Assembly (NCBI GenBank): GCA_041287365.1
Contig: JBEULL010000018.1
Span: forward strand, 62,001 to 126,000
Origin: JAQVIJ01 sp041287365
GTDB taxonomy: Bacteria > Desulfobacterota > Dissulfuribacteria > Dissulfuribacterales > DYLC01
Reading direction: 5' to 3'
Length of the DNA stretch: 64,000 bases
The notes below the pieces were generated by a model that did not search any database, was not told the DNA's origin, and was given only the letters and a program-made list of their open reading frames with translations. Positions within the stretch are counted from its first letter, which is position 1; every line of letters starts with the position of its first letter. A program made the translations under genes and the position numbers. Shown one piece after another: positions 9,257 to 17,913 of this stretch.

Positions 9257-10195
9257 CTACAAATCCTTCTGAAATATAATGGTTATCAGCCCTTTCATGT
9301 CTTCAGGCGGTTCCACTATCCACTCCATGGGCTGTTGCGATACTGGATGCAGAATGTGCAGCCGATATGAGTGTAGGATCTGGCGAGTGACTTGTATTCC
9401 TTTGTCGTTTATGCGAATGGTCATGGGTCCGCCATAGAGATTGTCCCCTAAAAGTGGATGACCGATATGGGCCATGTGTACTCGAATCTGATGGGTCCTA
9501 CCGGTATGCAGTCGAACGGAGACCAGGCTTGCGGTCTGATTGTGTCTTAAACGTTTCCATTCCGTGACTGCATGTTTGCCGGTTGTCACTACTGCCATCT
9601 TTTTGCGATGGATGGGATGCCTGCCCAATTGTGTCTGAACCATACCTGACAGGTCTTTTATCGCCCCTTTCACCAGGGCGAGGTATGTCTTTTGCACTAT
9701 CCGTTCTTTGAATTGAGTCATGAGTGCATTGTGGCTCAGGTCGTTTTTGGCTATGATCATGATGCCGGAGGTGTCTTTATCAAGACGATGCACGATGCCG
9801 GGACGGATGGCGCCTCCTATGCCGGAGAGATTTTTGCAGTGGTGCAGCAGCCCGTGTACCAGTGTATCCGCTTCTCGGCCTGCCCCAGGGTGTACCACCA
9901 GCCCTGCTGGTTTGTTGATTACAGCTATGTGCTCGTCTTCGTAGAGAATCTCTAACTCCATGGATACTGGTTCGAGTTTCAGGAGAACAGGTGGAGGGAT
10001 GTTGAGCGAGATGGAGTCGTCTGTTCGAACCTTGTGGTTGCAGCTCAATACAGGCATGTCGTTCACCAGGACTTGGCCTGTTCGAATGAGGTTTTGAATA
10101 CGTGAGCGGGAGAGGTCTGGGTAGACAGCGTTCAGATATCTATCGAGACGTTCACCTCGAGAGCTCGAAGAAACACGGAAGCTATGTGTTCCCAT
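9257..10195 (-). CDS. rluD: RluD-type 23S rRNA pseudouridine synthase
   Basis: This 312-residue protein has an N-terminal S4 RNA-binding domain (GERLDRYLN...SRSRIQNLIRTGQVLVN) followed by the pseudouridine synthase core. The catalytic aspartate lies in HRLDKDTSG near residue 137. The later LHTGRTHQIRVH motif is also typical of the RluA/C/D group. RluD modifies helix 69 of 23S rRNA; RluC-type specificity cannot be excluded from sequence alone. It converges on the sigma-54 activator gene with only 19 bp between the stops. Upstream, towards carD, lies a long palindromic repeat. Confidence 0.88.
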   Translation of the reverse strand: MGTHSFRVSSSSRGERLDRYLNAVYPDLSRSRIQNLIRTGQVLVNDMPVLSCNHKVRTDDSISLNIPPPVLLKLEPVSMELEILYEDEHIAVINKPAGLVVHPGAGREADTLVHGLLHHCKNLSGIGGAIRPGIVHRLDKDTSGIMIIAKNDLSHNALMTQFKERIVQKTYLALVKGAIKDLSGMVQTQLGRHPIHRKKMAVVTTGKHAVTEWKRLRHNQTASLVSVRLHTGRTHQIRVHMAHIGHPLLGDNLYGGPMTIRINDKGIQVTRQILHSYRLHILHPVSQQPMEWIVEPPEDMKGLITIIFQKDL

Positions 10196-10209
10196 AGTTA
10201 ATGTTTAAT

Positions 10210-10350
10210 GGGAAGTCCCAAAAATTGTTCTTTTGCCTGATAGCTGCGTTGCTTGTCAGCGAAAAATGCTCACATACGAAGAGTATGCTTAGCTTTTTCG
10301 CCTTCTCGCGCCTTGCTATTTAACAAAACTCCTAATTTTTGGAACTTCCC
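10210..10350. repeat. Palindromic MITE-like element, 141 bp
   Basis: The ends form an inverted repeat: 17 bases at 10210-10226 match the reverse complement of 10334-10350 at 16 positions (one T/C difference). Inside is a second inverted repeat: 10259-10277 pairs with 10283-10301 over GCGAAAAA and CATAC, with a mismatched centre. The whole stretch can therefore fold into one long imperfect hairpin. It lies in the intergenic space between carD and rluD and codes for nothing. This is the usual form of a non-autonomous miniature inverted-repeat element or REP-like sequence. I found no second copy in the window and no transposase. Confidence 0.55.
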
Positions 10351-10485
10351 TAATCTTTAATGTTGAATTTTTAATCGCGGTAATCAAGGCACAATCATTT
10401 AACATCAACCTGTCAATATTATTGACTATTATCGCAAGTTAACATTTAGCGTTTAACATTCGACATTATTTTTTACAACCGATGT

Positions 10486-11028
10486 TCATACGGCCTGAAC
10501 AACAGCCTTTTTCATGGGTTTGGCCGAATGGTTCGTCAATAATTCCGTGCCGGTGAAGATGGACTGTAGTTGCAACATGATGTCTTTTTCTGTAAGTTGT
10601 TGCGCCAGGGCCAGTTCTTTTATAAGAAGGTTTCTGGATGTTTCAAACATCTTTTTTTCACCGAACGAGAGGGATTTTATGCCTTGAATCAGGTATAAAT
10701 CCCTTAGAACCACGGCCAATTCAAATATGGAGCCGGTCTTGATTTTGTCCATGTATTCGCGGTATCTGCGGTTCCATGTCTGTGTGGTGAATTCGATGTT
10801 TTTTTCGTTCAAAATGGCGTATACTCGTTCGATATCTTCTTTGGAGATGAGGTTTCTGAGCCCGACCTGTGCTGCATTTTTACGGGGGATCATTATTTTC
10901 ATGTCGTTTTCAAGCAACCGCATGACATAAAAGACATGTTCGTTTCCAGAGATGTTTTTTGTTTCTATGGCCTCGATGACTCCGACGCCGTGGGCAGGAT
11001 AAACAGCCATATCACCAACATTGAACAT
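10486..11028 (-). CDS. carD: CarD-family transcriptional regulator
   Basis: The product is 180 residues from the ATG at 11028, chosen because GGGAGGT lies seven bases upstream. A start at 11061 would add 11 residues but has no ribosome site. The N-terminal CarD/Mfd RNA-polymerase-interacting domain begins FNVGDMAVYPAHGVGVIEAIE and contains the IPRKNAAQVGLR segment. A helical C-terminal domain with the conserved tryptophan (TQTWNRRYREYMDKI) follows. CarD proteins bind the RNA polymerase beta subunit and stabilise open complexes, especially at rRNA promoters. A plausible sigma-70 promoter lies at 11050-11078. Confidence 0.88.
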   Translation of the reverse strand: MFNVGDMAVYPAHGVGVIEAIETKNISGNEHVFYVMRLLENDMKIMIPRKNAAQVGLRNLISKEDIERVYAILNEKNIEFTTQTWNRRYREYMDKIKTGSIFELAVVLRDLYLIQGIKSLSFGEKKMFETSRNLLIKELALAQQLTEKDIMLQLQSIFTGTELLTNHSAKPMKKAVVQAV

Positions 11029-11049
11029 CGGTTTTACCTCCCCGTCTTT

Positions 11050-11078
11050 TTCATATAACATACCACCAATGTATTCAA
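11050..11078 (-). promoter_or_regulatory. Putative sigma-70 promoter of carD
   Basis: On the minus strand TTGAAT (11078-11073) is followed after 17 bases by TATGAA (11055-11050). Each hexamer matches consensus at four of six positions. Transcription would start near 11043, leaving a short leader that holds just the ribosome site of the 11028 start. This agrees with that start and argues against the longer one. Confidence 0.35.
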
Positions 11079-11235
11079 AAATAAAGTGTGAGATTTTAAA
11101 AAACCATAAAAATTGGCTTGTTTCGGTCTTGGCATGGCAGAAATGATTGTTTATATTTATTAGTTATTTTAACGCTGGAGATGTAACTTTCTTGCATTTC
11201 AGTTTTGGGCGCTGTTAATAATCAAAAGGTGAAAT

Positions 11236-14200
11236 ATGTATCGAACACAACTCGTTGAAGAAAAGGATGCCTGTGCAATCATAGCCTTTATAGATAAAAG
11301 GGGTAAGCAAAGCCACGCCAATATAGTGAAGACTATTGAGGCCCTCTGCAAGATGGCGCATCGTTCCGGAGATATAAATGGAGAAGGTGACGGCTGCGGT
11401 ATCATGATCGATATACCGCGGGATATCTGGGCCTCCAAACTGGAGGAAAACGGTCTGAGTTTTCACCTGGCCGAGGCCAGGGGTTTTTTTGTGGGGCATT
11501 TTTATATTCTGGCTCATGCAGCATCGAATTCAGCGTCCATCATGAATAGAGTGCTTGAACTGTTCAAAAAATACGGCGCAGATATCCTGACAGAGTTGAA
11601 GCAGAACATGATACCGGAGGAACTGGGGCCGAGGGCCAGACAGAGTATGCCCATTTTCTGGCAGATCGCGGGTGTTATGCCCGGACATGACAGACACAAG
11701 GCGCAGCGTGAACTTTTCAGGCTGCACATGGAGATCGCCACACACATGCCGGAGGTGCATGTAATTTCCCTCAGCAATGAGTCCGTGAATTACACACTGC
11801 GTGGTTTGCCTGAACTTCTTTTAAGGGTTTATCCTGATCTGCTTGATTCAGCCTCGCGTTCTGCTGTTTCCCTTGGACACAGCAGATATTCGACCAACAC
11901 CCTGCCCACTGTGGAACGCGCTCAACCCTTCACCGTGCTTGGTCATAACGGTGAAATCAATACCATCGAACGTCTGAGAAGCGCCAGCAGGCATCTCGGC
12001 ATAGAACCTGTGCCGGCGGGCAGCGATTCCCAGGACCTCAACAGATTGCTGGAAGGTCTGATCAGCCTTTATGGATTTGATCCCATGGAGGCCCTGGAGC
12101 TTGTGTTCCCTCCGGTGCACACCATCGTCGAGGATTATTCCAGGGATTTTCAGGTGATGTATGCCTTTTATCGCTGGTTTTTGGGGGTTTCCGCTCAGGG
12201 GCCAGCTGCTGTGGTGGCGCGTTACGGCGATACTGTGCTGGGCAGCGTGGATGCCCTGGGTCTTCGGCCTCTATGGTTCGGAGAGAGTGATTATGATTAT
12301 TTTCTGTCTTCCGAGAAGGGTGTCATAGACCTGGAATACACCATCAATGACCCGCGGCCTCTCGGCCCAGGAGAAAAGATAGCGATTTTGGCCTCCAGGG
12401 GCAAGAGGGCCGATGTCCTGGATTACGATCGTTATCAGGAGAGGCTGCTGCACCTCATGCAACAACGCAAAGGCATGCTGGATTGCATGAAATTCTTGCG
12501 CGGGAGCCCTGTTTCCTCTGCTTCACAGGAAAATATCATATCATGGGCGGTGCGGCCATATTCGATGCCTGTGACACATCGCGCAAATCTCCTTGCCGCT
12601 TTCGGTTGGCATGATTACGACATGAATATCCTGACCAGATCGGCGCTGGAAGGCAAGGATGTCATCGGTTCCATGGGGCATCAGGGTCCGTTGGCAGCGC
12701 TGATGCCTGAAGATGCCCTGCCGAATATATCCGATTATTTCAAGGAAGAGGTGGCTGTAGTCACCAATCCAGCCATAGACAGGGAACGTGAGGCGGAACA
12801 CTTCGATACCTCCGTGATTCTCGGAAACAAACCGGAGTTGAGCGGCAATGGCCTGTCAGTGGTGCATTCCATGGGTTTTGTGCTGCATAAGCCGCTTCTC
12901 ATGGATGCAGGTTGTCTCACGGGTTTTCTCACCGAAGAAGATATGCGCGGGCTTTCGAGGGAGACGAGTACGGCCGTCCTGGAGGATGTCCTGGATTTTT
13001 TCAGTGCAAAAGGCCGGAATCCGACAGGATTGGTGGTTATAGACGCGACTCATGTCCTGGAAGAAGGGCTGAAGCAGCGTGTGGATGCCCTCTGTGAACA
13101 GGTCAGGACGGCTGTAGTCAATGGGGCCGCCCTGGTGTTGTTGGACGATACCAATGCCTTCAGTGGCGTCAGCAACGACCGTAGGGTTTTTATAGACCCG
13201 AGTCTTTTGGTGGTGCGTGTCGTAAAGATATTGGAGGAGGTTGGTCTGCGCAGGAATTGCAGTATCGTGGTGAGATCGGGTGCTGTCCGCAATCTGCATG
13301 ACATCATGTTTCTGCTGGGTATGGGAGCGGATGCCCTGTCTCCATATCTCATGTGGCAGGAGACCTGTAAAAGTGTCGAAAAGACCGGAAAATCTGAAAT
13401 AACGTGCCGTAAGGCCATGTCAAATGTCCTGGATGTGCTGCAAAAAGGCATAGAAAAGGTCATGTCCACCATGGGCATACATGAGCTGTGCGGTTATGGC
13501 AGAATATTCGCATCCATAGGTCTGAAAGAGGAGTTTGCGGAACTTTTCGGCACAAAGGCGTTTTGCGTAAGTGAGGATGTGGGACTTGGTTATGACAGGC
13601 TGGAGAAACAGGCGAGGATGAGATACGAGCTGGCTGTATCGAAAAATGAGACCAGGTTTTATGTGGACTCCAACAAGAATCCAAAATACGGCCGTATCCT
13701 GCGCAGTGTTGCCCAGGGCAAGAAGGGTTATGAAGAGATGGCTGTAGAACTGGTGGAGCTTCAGCGTCAGGATTCCACCGCCATTCGGCATCTGCTGGAT
13801 TTCAAACCCGATACGGCCATGCCTGTGTCCTCTGTCAACTCGGTGGATATCGGCATAGGCATTCATTCCATGCCCATTCTCATTTCTGCCATGTCCTTTG
13901 GTTCACAAGGCGAAAATTCTTTCAGGACATACGCCGAGGCTGCAAAACGGGTGAATATCATCTGTATGAATGGAGAAGGCGGCGAGATACCCGATATGCT
14001 TGGACACTATCGCCGCAACAGAGGGCAGCAGATCGCCTCAGGCCGTTTCGGTGTGTTCATGGGCCTTCTGAATTCAGCCGATTATCTGGAGATCAAAATC
14101 GGCCAGGGTGCAAAGCCTGGAGAGGGTGGGCATCTGCCTGGAGCCAAGGTATCTGAGATGGTAGCCAGGGCCAGACACTGCAAACCTGGCATATCCCTCA

Positions 14201-15828
14201 TTTCCCCGTCCAATCAGCACGATATCTATTCCATCGAAGATCTGGCCCAGATAGTGACAGAGCTCAAGACCGCAAACCCATTCGCCAAGGTGTCTGTAAA
14301 GATACCTGTAACCGGCAATGTGGGCACCATAGCCGTCGGCATCGCCAAGGCAGGTGCCGATATCGTGAATCTGAGCGGTTTTGAAGGCGGTACGGGTGCC
14401 GCCCGTGAACATGCCAAGAAATATGTGGGCATGTGCGTGGAAGTGGGTGTAAGTGAGGCCCATAGGGCGCTTGTGGCATCCGGTTTGCGCGACAAGATTG
14501 AAATCTGGTGTGACGGCGGTGTCAGAAGCGGTGCGGATGTGGTCAAGCTCATTTTACTTGGCGCAAATCGCGTGGGTATGGGCACTGTGGCGCTGATGGG
14601 CATAGGCTGTATCAGTTGTCAGCGTTGCCACCTGGATCGCTGTCCCAAGGGTATTTCAACCCAGCTGCGCTCAAAGGCCGATGCAGAGGCCAGGGGTGTC
14701 AAGGGCTTTCAGCCGCGTGTAACGGAAAATGAGGTGGAGAATCTCACCAGATTGCTTTTGGCCATTGGCGATGAGATTCGTATGTGGTGCGCCAAACTTG
14801 GTATTTCCAGATTGCAGGAGGCCGTGGGTCGTACCGATCTTCTGACTCAGTGTGCATTTAGGGACAGGCTCTGTGTGGACAGCCTGCTTTCCGCTGCGCA
14901 GGTGAATGTCGTAACCGAGGATACGAACGCCACTCTGATTCGCCGTCCTTTGAATTATCTGACCAAGCTCATTTCGAATCTGGCGATGGATTCCATTCAT
15001 CAGGGTGTCAAGGATATATATTTTGTTGATGATCACATTCGAAGCACCGATCGTGCTGTGGTGACATATCTGGCCGGAGATATGGTGAGACATTTCAAGT
15101 CGGACGGCCAGCAGGAGATAGACAGACATGTCAAGCTGCATCTGCGCTCTTCTGTTCCTGGAAACGGGCTGTGCGCCTTCAATATAGCAGGGCTTTATAC
15201 CCTGGTGGAAGGCGGTGCCCAGGATGGTGTTGCCAAGGGGTCCATCGGCGGAGGTGTATCTGTGTTGAAGGGCATGAATTGCCTTGGAAGGCGAATAGAC
15301 GGTTCTGTTGGAAAAAGTTTTGGATACGGGGCCATCAAGGGTCTTTTTATTGTGCAGAACTATGCGGATTCCAGGGCGTGTGTGCGAATGTCCGGTGCAG
15401 ATGTGGTGTTCGGTGCCCGTATCACCTCTGCCGTTCGGGATGAAGGCGGCAATCTGTTCGTCCGTTCCCATCTGAAAGGTTTTGCCTTCGAATACATGAC
15501 AGGAGGCCGCGCTGTGGTACTCGGCGACCCAGGTCCCTGGCTGTGTGCAGGCATGACAGGTGGAGTGGTCTATCAGTGTCTGTATCCGGAATTCGGGTTC
15601 AACAGGGCCTCCCTGAAGCGGCGTCTGGCCAAGGGAGCGGAGGTGTCCATTCATTCCATAAATGAAGTGGGGCTTCAGGATGTAACCTACCTGCTGGAAC
15701 AGTATATTCAACGATTGAATATGAGTCTGCAAACAGACGAGGCCATGGCAGTCAGACAGCTTTTGAGCGAGGCCAGAGAGAGGTTTGTGATGATTCTGCC
15801 CAATTCCGTCAGGCTGCCGGCACAATAA
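11236..15828 (+). CDS. gltB: Glutamate synthase, large (alpha) subunit
   Basis: This 1530-residue protein has the full GltB layout. A class II glutamine amidotransferase domain begins at Cys13 (EKDACAIIAF; the preceding 12 residues would be removed). A central domain and the FMN-binding synthase barrel follow, with NLSGFEGGTGAAREHAKK near residue 1040. The 3Fe-4S ligands are in CISCQRCHLDRCPKG near residue 1125, and the GXGXG beta-helix (GSIGGGVSVLKG) near 1330. The enzyme makes glutamate from glutamine and 2-oxoglutarate. No small subunit (gltD) is adjacent, so electrons must come from a distant GltD or directly from ferredoxin. An AAAGGTGAA ribosome site precedes the ATG. Confidence 0.92.
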   Translation: MYRTQLVEEKDACAIIAFIDKRGKQSHANIVKTIEALCKMAHRSGDINGEGDGCGIMIDIPRDIWASKLEENGLSFHLAEARGFFVGHFYILAHAASNSASIMNRVLELFKKYGADILTELKQNMIPEELGPRARQSMPIFWQIAGVMPGHDRHKAQRELFRLHMEIATHMPEVHVISLSNESVNYTLRGLPELLLRVYPDLLDSASRSAVSLGHSRYSTNTLPTVERAQPFTVLGHNGEINTIERLRSASRHLGIEPVPAGSDSQDLNRLLEGLISLYGFDPMEALELVFPPVHTIVEDYSRDFQVMYAFYRWFLGVSAQGPAAVVARYGDTVLGSVDALGLRPLWFGESDYDYFLSSEKGVIDLEYTINDPRPLGPGEKIAILASRGKRADVLDYDRYQERLLHLMQQRKGMLDCMKFLRGSPVSSASQENIISWAVRPYSMPVTHRANLLAAFGWHDYDMNILTRSALEGKDVIGSMGHQGPLAALMPEDALPNISDYFKEEVAVVTNPAIDREREAEHFDTSVILGNKPELSGNGLSVVHSMGFVLHKPLLMDAGCLTGFLTEEDMRGLSRETSTAVLEDVLDFFSAKGRNPTGLVVIDATHVLEEGLKQRVDALCEQVRTAVVNGAALVLLDDTNAFSGVSNDRRVFIDPSLLVVRVVKILEEVGLRRNCSIVVRSGAVRNLHDIMFLLGMGADALSPYLMWQETCKSVEKTGKSEITCRKAMSNVLDVLQKGIEKVMSTMGIHELCGYGRIFASIGLKEEFAELFGTKAFCVSEDVGLGYDRLEKQARMRYELAVSKNETRFYVDSNKNPKYGRILRSVAQGKKGYEEMAVELVELQRQDSTAIRHLLDFKPDTAMPVSSVNSVDIGIGIHSMPILISAMSFGSQGENSFRTYAEAAKRVNIICMNGEGGEIPDMLGHYRRNRGQQIASGRFGVFMGLLNSADYLEIKIGQGAKPGEGGHLPGAKVSEMVARARHCKPGISLISPSNQHDIYSIEDLAQIVTELKTANPFAKVSVKIPVTGNVGTIAVGIAKAGADIVNLSGFEGGTGAAREHAKKYVGMCVEVGVSEAHRALVASGLRDKIEIWCDGGVRSGADVVKLILLGANRVGMGTVALMGIGCISCQRCHLDRCPKGISTQLRSKADAEARGVKGFQPRVTENEVENLTRLLLAIGDEIRMWCAKLGISRLQEAVGRTDLLTQCAFRDRLCVDSLLSAAQVNVVTEDTNATLIRRPLNYLTKLISNLAMDSIHQGVKDIYFVDDHIRSTDRAVVTYLAGDMVRHFKSDGQQEIDRHVKLHLRSSVPGNGLCAFNIAGLYTLVEGGAQDGVAKGSIGGGVSVLKGMNCLGRRIDGSVGKSFGYGAIKGLFIVQNYADSRACVRMSGADVVFGARITSAVRDEGGNLFVRSHLKGFAFEYMTGGRAVVLGDPGPWLCAGMTGGVVYQCLYPEFGFNRASLKRRLAKGAEVSIHSINEVGLQDVTYLLEQYIQRLNMSLQTDEAMAVRQLLSEARERFVMILPNSVRLPAQ

Positions 15829-15839
15829 CGGTAATCAGA

Positions 15840-16673
15840 TTGGATTCAGCAAAAAAAAAGAACTATCTGATCACCTTCGCCATCTTGTTCATGGCGCTTT
15901 CATTGGTGGCTTTCATATGGAAAGTAGGGCTATGGGGCGCGCTTTTGCCCCTTGAACACCTTTCCGGCGACCTGACCGGCCGATTGCAGACTACGGTATC
16001 CACTCCTCTTTTTTCCATACGGCATCTTGGCGCTGTGTGGACGGAGTGGCTGGAATTGAAGGAAGAAAACCGCCGGTTGCGTGAGGAAACGGTCAGACTG
16101 AAACAGGAGCTTACCTTATATCGTGAGGCGTCCATAGCCAATGAGCGCTATAAAAAGTTGTTGGCCATAAAAGAAGGGTCTCCGGCTCAGCTTGTGGTGG
16201 CCAATGTAGTGGGAGCGGATCTCACTGCCTGGGTCTGGAGTATCACGATCGATAAAGGTTTGAAGGATGGTGTGGCAGCGGATATGCCGGTCATGGCAGG
16301 CGATGGTATCGTCGGCCGTGTCATAGAGCCATCGCTTGGTTATAGCAAGGTTCTGTTGCTCACAGACACCAAAAGTGCCATAGCGGCTCTGGTGCAGCGC
16401 ACACGTGTTCAGGGGATTCTGAAGGGTCTGGGCGACGGCACCTGTAAACTGTCGTATGTGGAAAAATCCGCCGATGTGGCAGTGGGAGATGAGATCATCA
16501 CATCCGGCATGGATAGACTGTTCCCCAAAGGGTTTTTGCTGGGCAGAGTGAGTTCCGTGAATAAAGGCCAGGAATCGGATCTTTTTCAGGAGATAATAGT
16601 ACAGCCCGTGGCCGACCTGAAGCGCATGGAGGAGGTGGCCATTCAGGTACAGCAGAGATCGATTTTAAAATAG
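15840..16673 (+). CDS. mreC: Rod shape-determining protein MreC
   Basis: The 277-residue protein starts at TTG, because the next ATG would cut into the membrane segment. One N-terminal transmembrane helix (residues ~9-30) is followed by a coiled coil (EWLELKEENRRLREETVRLKQEL, about 60-95). The periplasmic double beta-barrel of MreC then follows, with GIVGRVIEPSLGYSKVLLLTD and TSGMDRLFPKGFLLGRV. MreC organises the elongasome for lateral cell-wall synthesis. It is separated from mreB and mreD, which usually flank it, and begins 11 bp after gltB, so it may be transcribed with that gene. Confidence 0.88.
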   Translation: MDSAKKKNYLITFAILFMALSLVAFIWKVGLWGALLPLEHLSGDLTGRLQTTVSTPLFSIRHLGAVWTEWLELKEENRRLREETVRLKQELTLYREASIANERYKKLLAIKEGSPAQLVVANVVGADLTAWVWSITIDKGLKDGVAADMPVMAGDGIVGRVIEPSLGYSKVLLLTDTKSAIAALVQRTRVQGILKGLGDGTCKLSYVEKSADVAVGDEIITSGMDRLFPKGFLLGRVSSVNKGQESDLFQEIIVQPVADLKRMEEVAIQVQQRSILK

Positions 16674-16749
16674 GTTGATTGCAGGGACACAGCATCACTG
16701 TGCCCGCATTCAGGTGCACCAGCGTCTATTCTAAAGCAGGAGGTAATTC

Positions 16750-17091
16750 ATGACTGTTTTTTATAAATCTGAAGGAATAACATTTGAACAGCACCCACGT
16801 TTTGCCGGAGTCAAAATCGCAAAATTGGTGACCAAGGATCAAGGGCAAGCTGTGGGTGTTTCCATGCTGGAGATAGGGGCGGGTGTGGAGATACCCATCC
16901 ATACCCACGACCGTGAACTGGATTCCATATTTGTCTTGAGCGGACAGGGCCAGGCGTTCATAGACGGGGCATGGAAAGACATAGGCGAAGGAGACTATAT
17001 CTTGGTTCCGGCCACTGTTGAACACGGGGTCAAAAACAAATCGGAACGAGTTCTAAAGCTTTTCATAGTACACAGTCCGGCTATTTTTTGA
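16750..17091 (+). CDS. Small cupin-domain protein
   Basis: This 113-residue single-domain cupin has the two cupin motifs: HTHDRELDSIFVLSGQG (first motif, with metal-binding His and Glu) and GDYILVPATVEHGVKN (second motif, with the final His). Cupins of this size are often metal-binding enzymes or small-molecule sensors; the substrate is not evident. A strong AGGAGGT site lies six bases before the ATG. The stop overlaps the first possible start of the PAP2 phosphatase gene, which suggests translational coupling with a membrane phosphatase. Confidence 0.75.
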   Translation: MTVFYKSEGITFEQHPRFAGVKIAKLVTKDQGQAVGVSMLEIGAGVEIPIHTHDRELDSIFVLSGQGQAFIDGAWKDIGEGDYILVPATVEHGVKNKSERVLKLFIVHSPAIF

Positions 17092-17099
17092 GGTGCGGA

Positions 17100-17864
17100 G
17101 TGATCGTGCCTAAAATTTGGTTATGGGAGGTCTTTTTTCTTACCACACTTGCCCTGGCAAGCACCATCGTCTTTTGGTGGACGGATCTGGACGTGGAGAT
17201 AGCATCTTTTTTTTATGGCATCAATTCCACGGAACCATGGGCCATAGACAGTATTTTCTGGCAGGATGTCTATGCCTCCGCCCAATGGCTCAGTATCACG
17301 GTCGTTGTCATGGGCTGTGCATTCATTATCATGGGATTTCTTCGAAAAGACCTCAAAATATGGCTCAGATACGGCATTTTCATGGTGCTGGGCATCGCCA
17401 TAGGCCCCGGTCTTCTGGTGAATGTCGTGTTCAAGGATCACTGGGGAAGACCTCGGCCCAAGGCCCTGGTGGAGTTCGGTGGCAGTGAATACTATGTCCC
17501 CCCTCTCAAATTCAACGAAAGCGGTGACGGCAGATCGTTTCCCTGTGGTCATGCCTCCGCTGGTTTCAGCCTTGTTTCACTCTGGTTCATTCGAAGGGAC
17601 CTGAAACGTGGTGATGATGCAGACAAGTCCTTTGTGAAATCCATCGTCTTGAAAGTGCCGCAACACGCCCCTCTGTTGCTGGCATTGGCCTGGGGCGGTA
17701 TATTGGGCTGGGTGCGCATGAAGCAGGGAGGGCATTTCCTCTCTGATGTCCTGTGGTCAGCCTATATCACCTTTGGTGTGCACTACGCGTTGTGGCTCTG
17801 GATGTTTGTAAGAAAGAGCCGCCAGGCCGTGATCTCAGGTGATTACGCCGAGGCGGCTGCATGA
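17100..17864 (+). CDS. PAP2-family membrane phosphatase
   Basis: A polytopic protein of ~254 residues with membrane helices near residues 8-30, 55-80, 90-115, 175-200 and 215-235. The three phosphatase motifs are KDHWGRPRP, FPCGHASAG and RMKQGGHFLSD, in the order expected for PAP2. The second motif has Cys where most members have Ser (PSGH). The family removes phosphate from lipid phosphates, including lipid A (LpxE/LpxF) and undecaprenyl pyrophosphate (PgpB-like). The start is uncertain: TTG 17088, GTG 17100 and GTG 17106 are all in frame, and the last two follow GAGGTG and GGAG. Confidence 0.8.
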   Translation: MIVPKIWLWEVFFLTTLALASTIVFWWTDLDVEIASFFYGINSTEPWAIDSIFWQDVYASAQWLSITVVVMGCAFIIMGFLRKDLKIWLRYGIFMVLGIAIGPGLLVNVVFKDHWGRPRPKALVEFGGSEYYVPPLKFNESGDGRSFPCGHASAGFSLVSLWFIRRDLKRGDDADKSFVKSIVLKVPQHAPLLLALAWGGILGWVRMKQGGHFLSDVLWSAYITFGVHYALWLWMFVRKSRQAVISGDYAEAAA

Positions 17865-17913
17865 TATGCGTCTCAACCAATGAAACGCTTTGGTTGTAAG
17901 AGTGACCTATATT

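Noticed and set aside
11132..11150. Near match to sigma-54 (TTGGCATGGCAGAAATGATTG) upstream of gltB
   Set aside because: The -12 GC is missing at the required distance.
14671..15825. 384-codon open frame on the minus strand opposite gltB
   Set aside because: It is antisense to conserved GltB sequence with no recognisable protein features; a codon-bias shadow.
16684..16712. Terminator hairpin after mreC (GGGACACAG/CTGTGCCC)
   Set aside because: The stem has a bulge and no T run follows it, so I did not call it.
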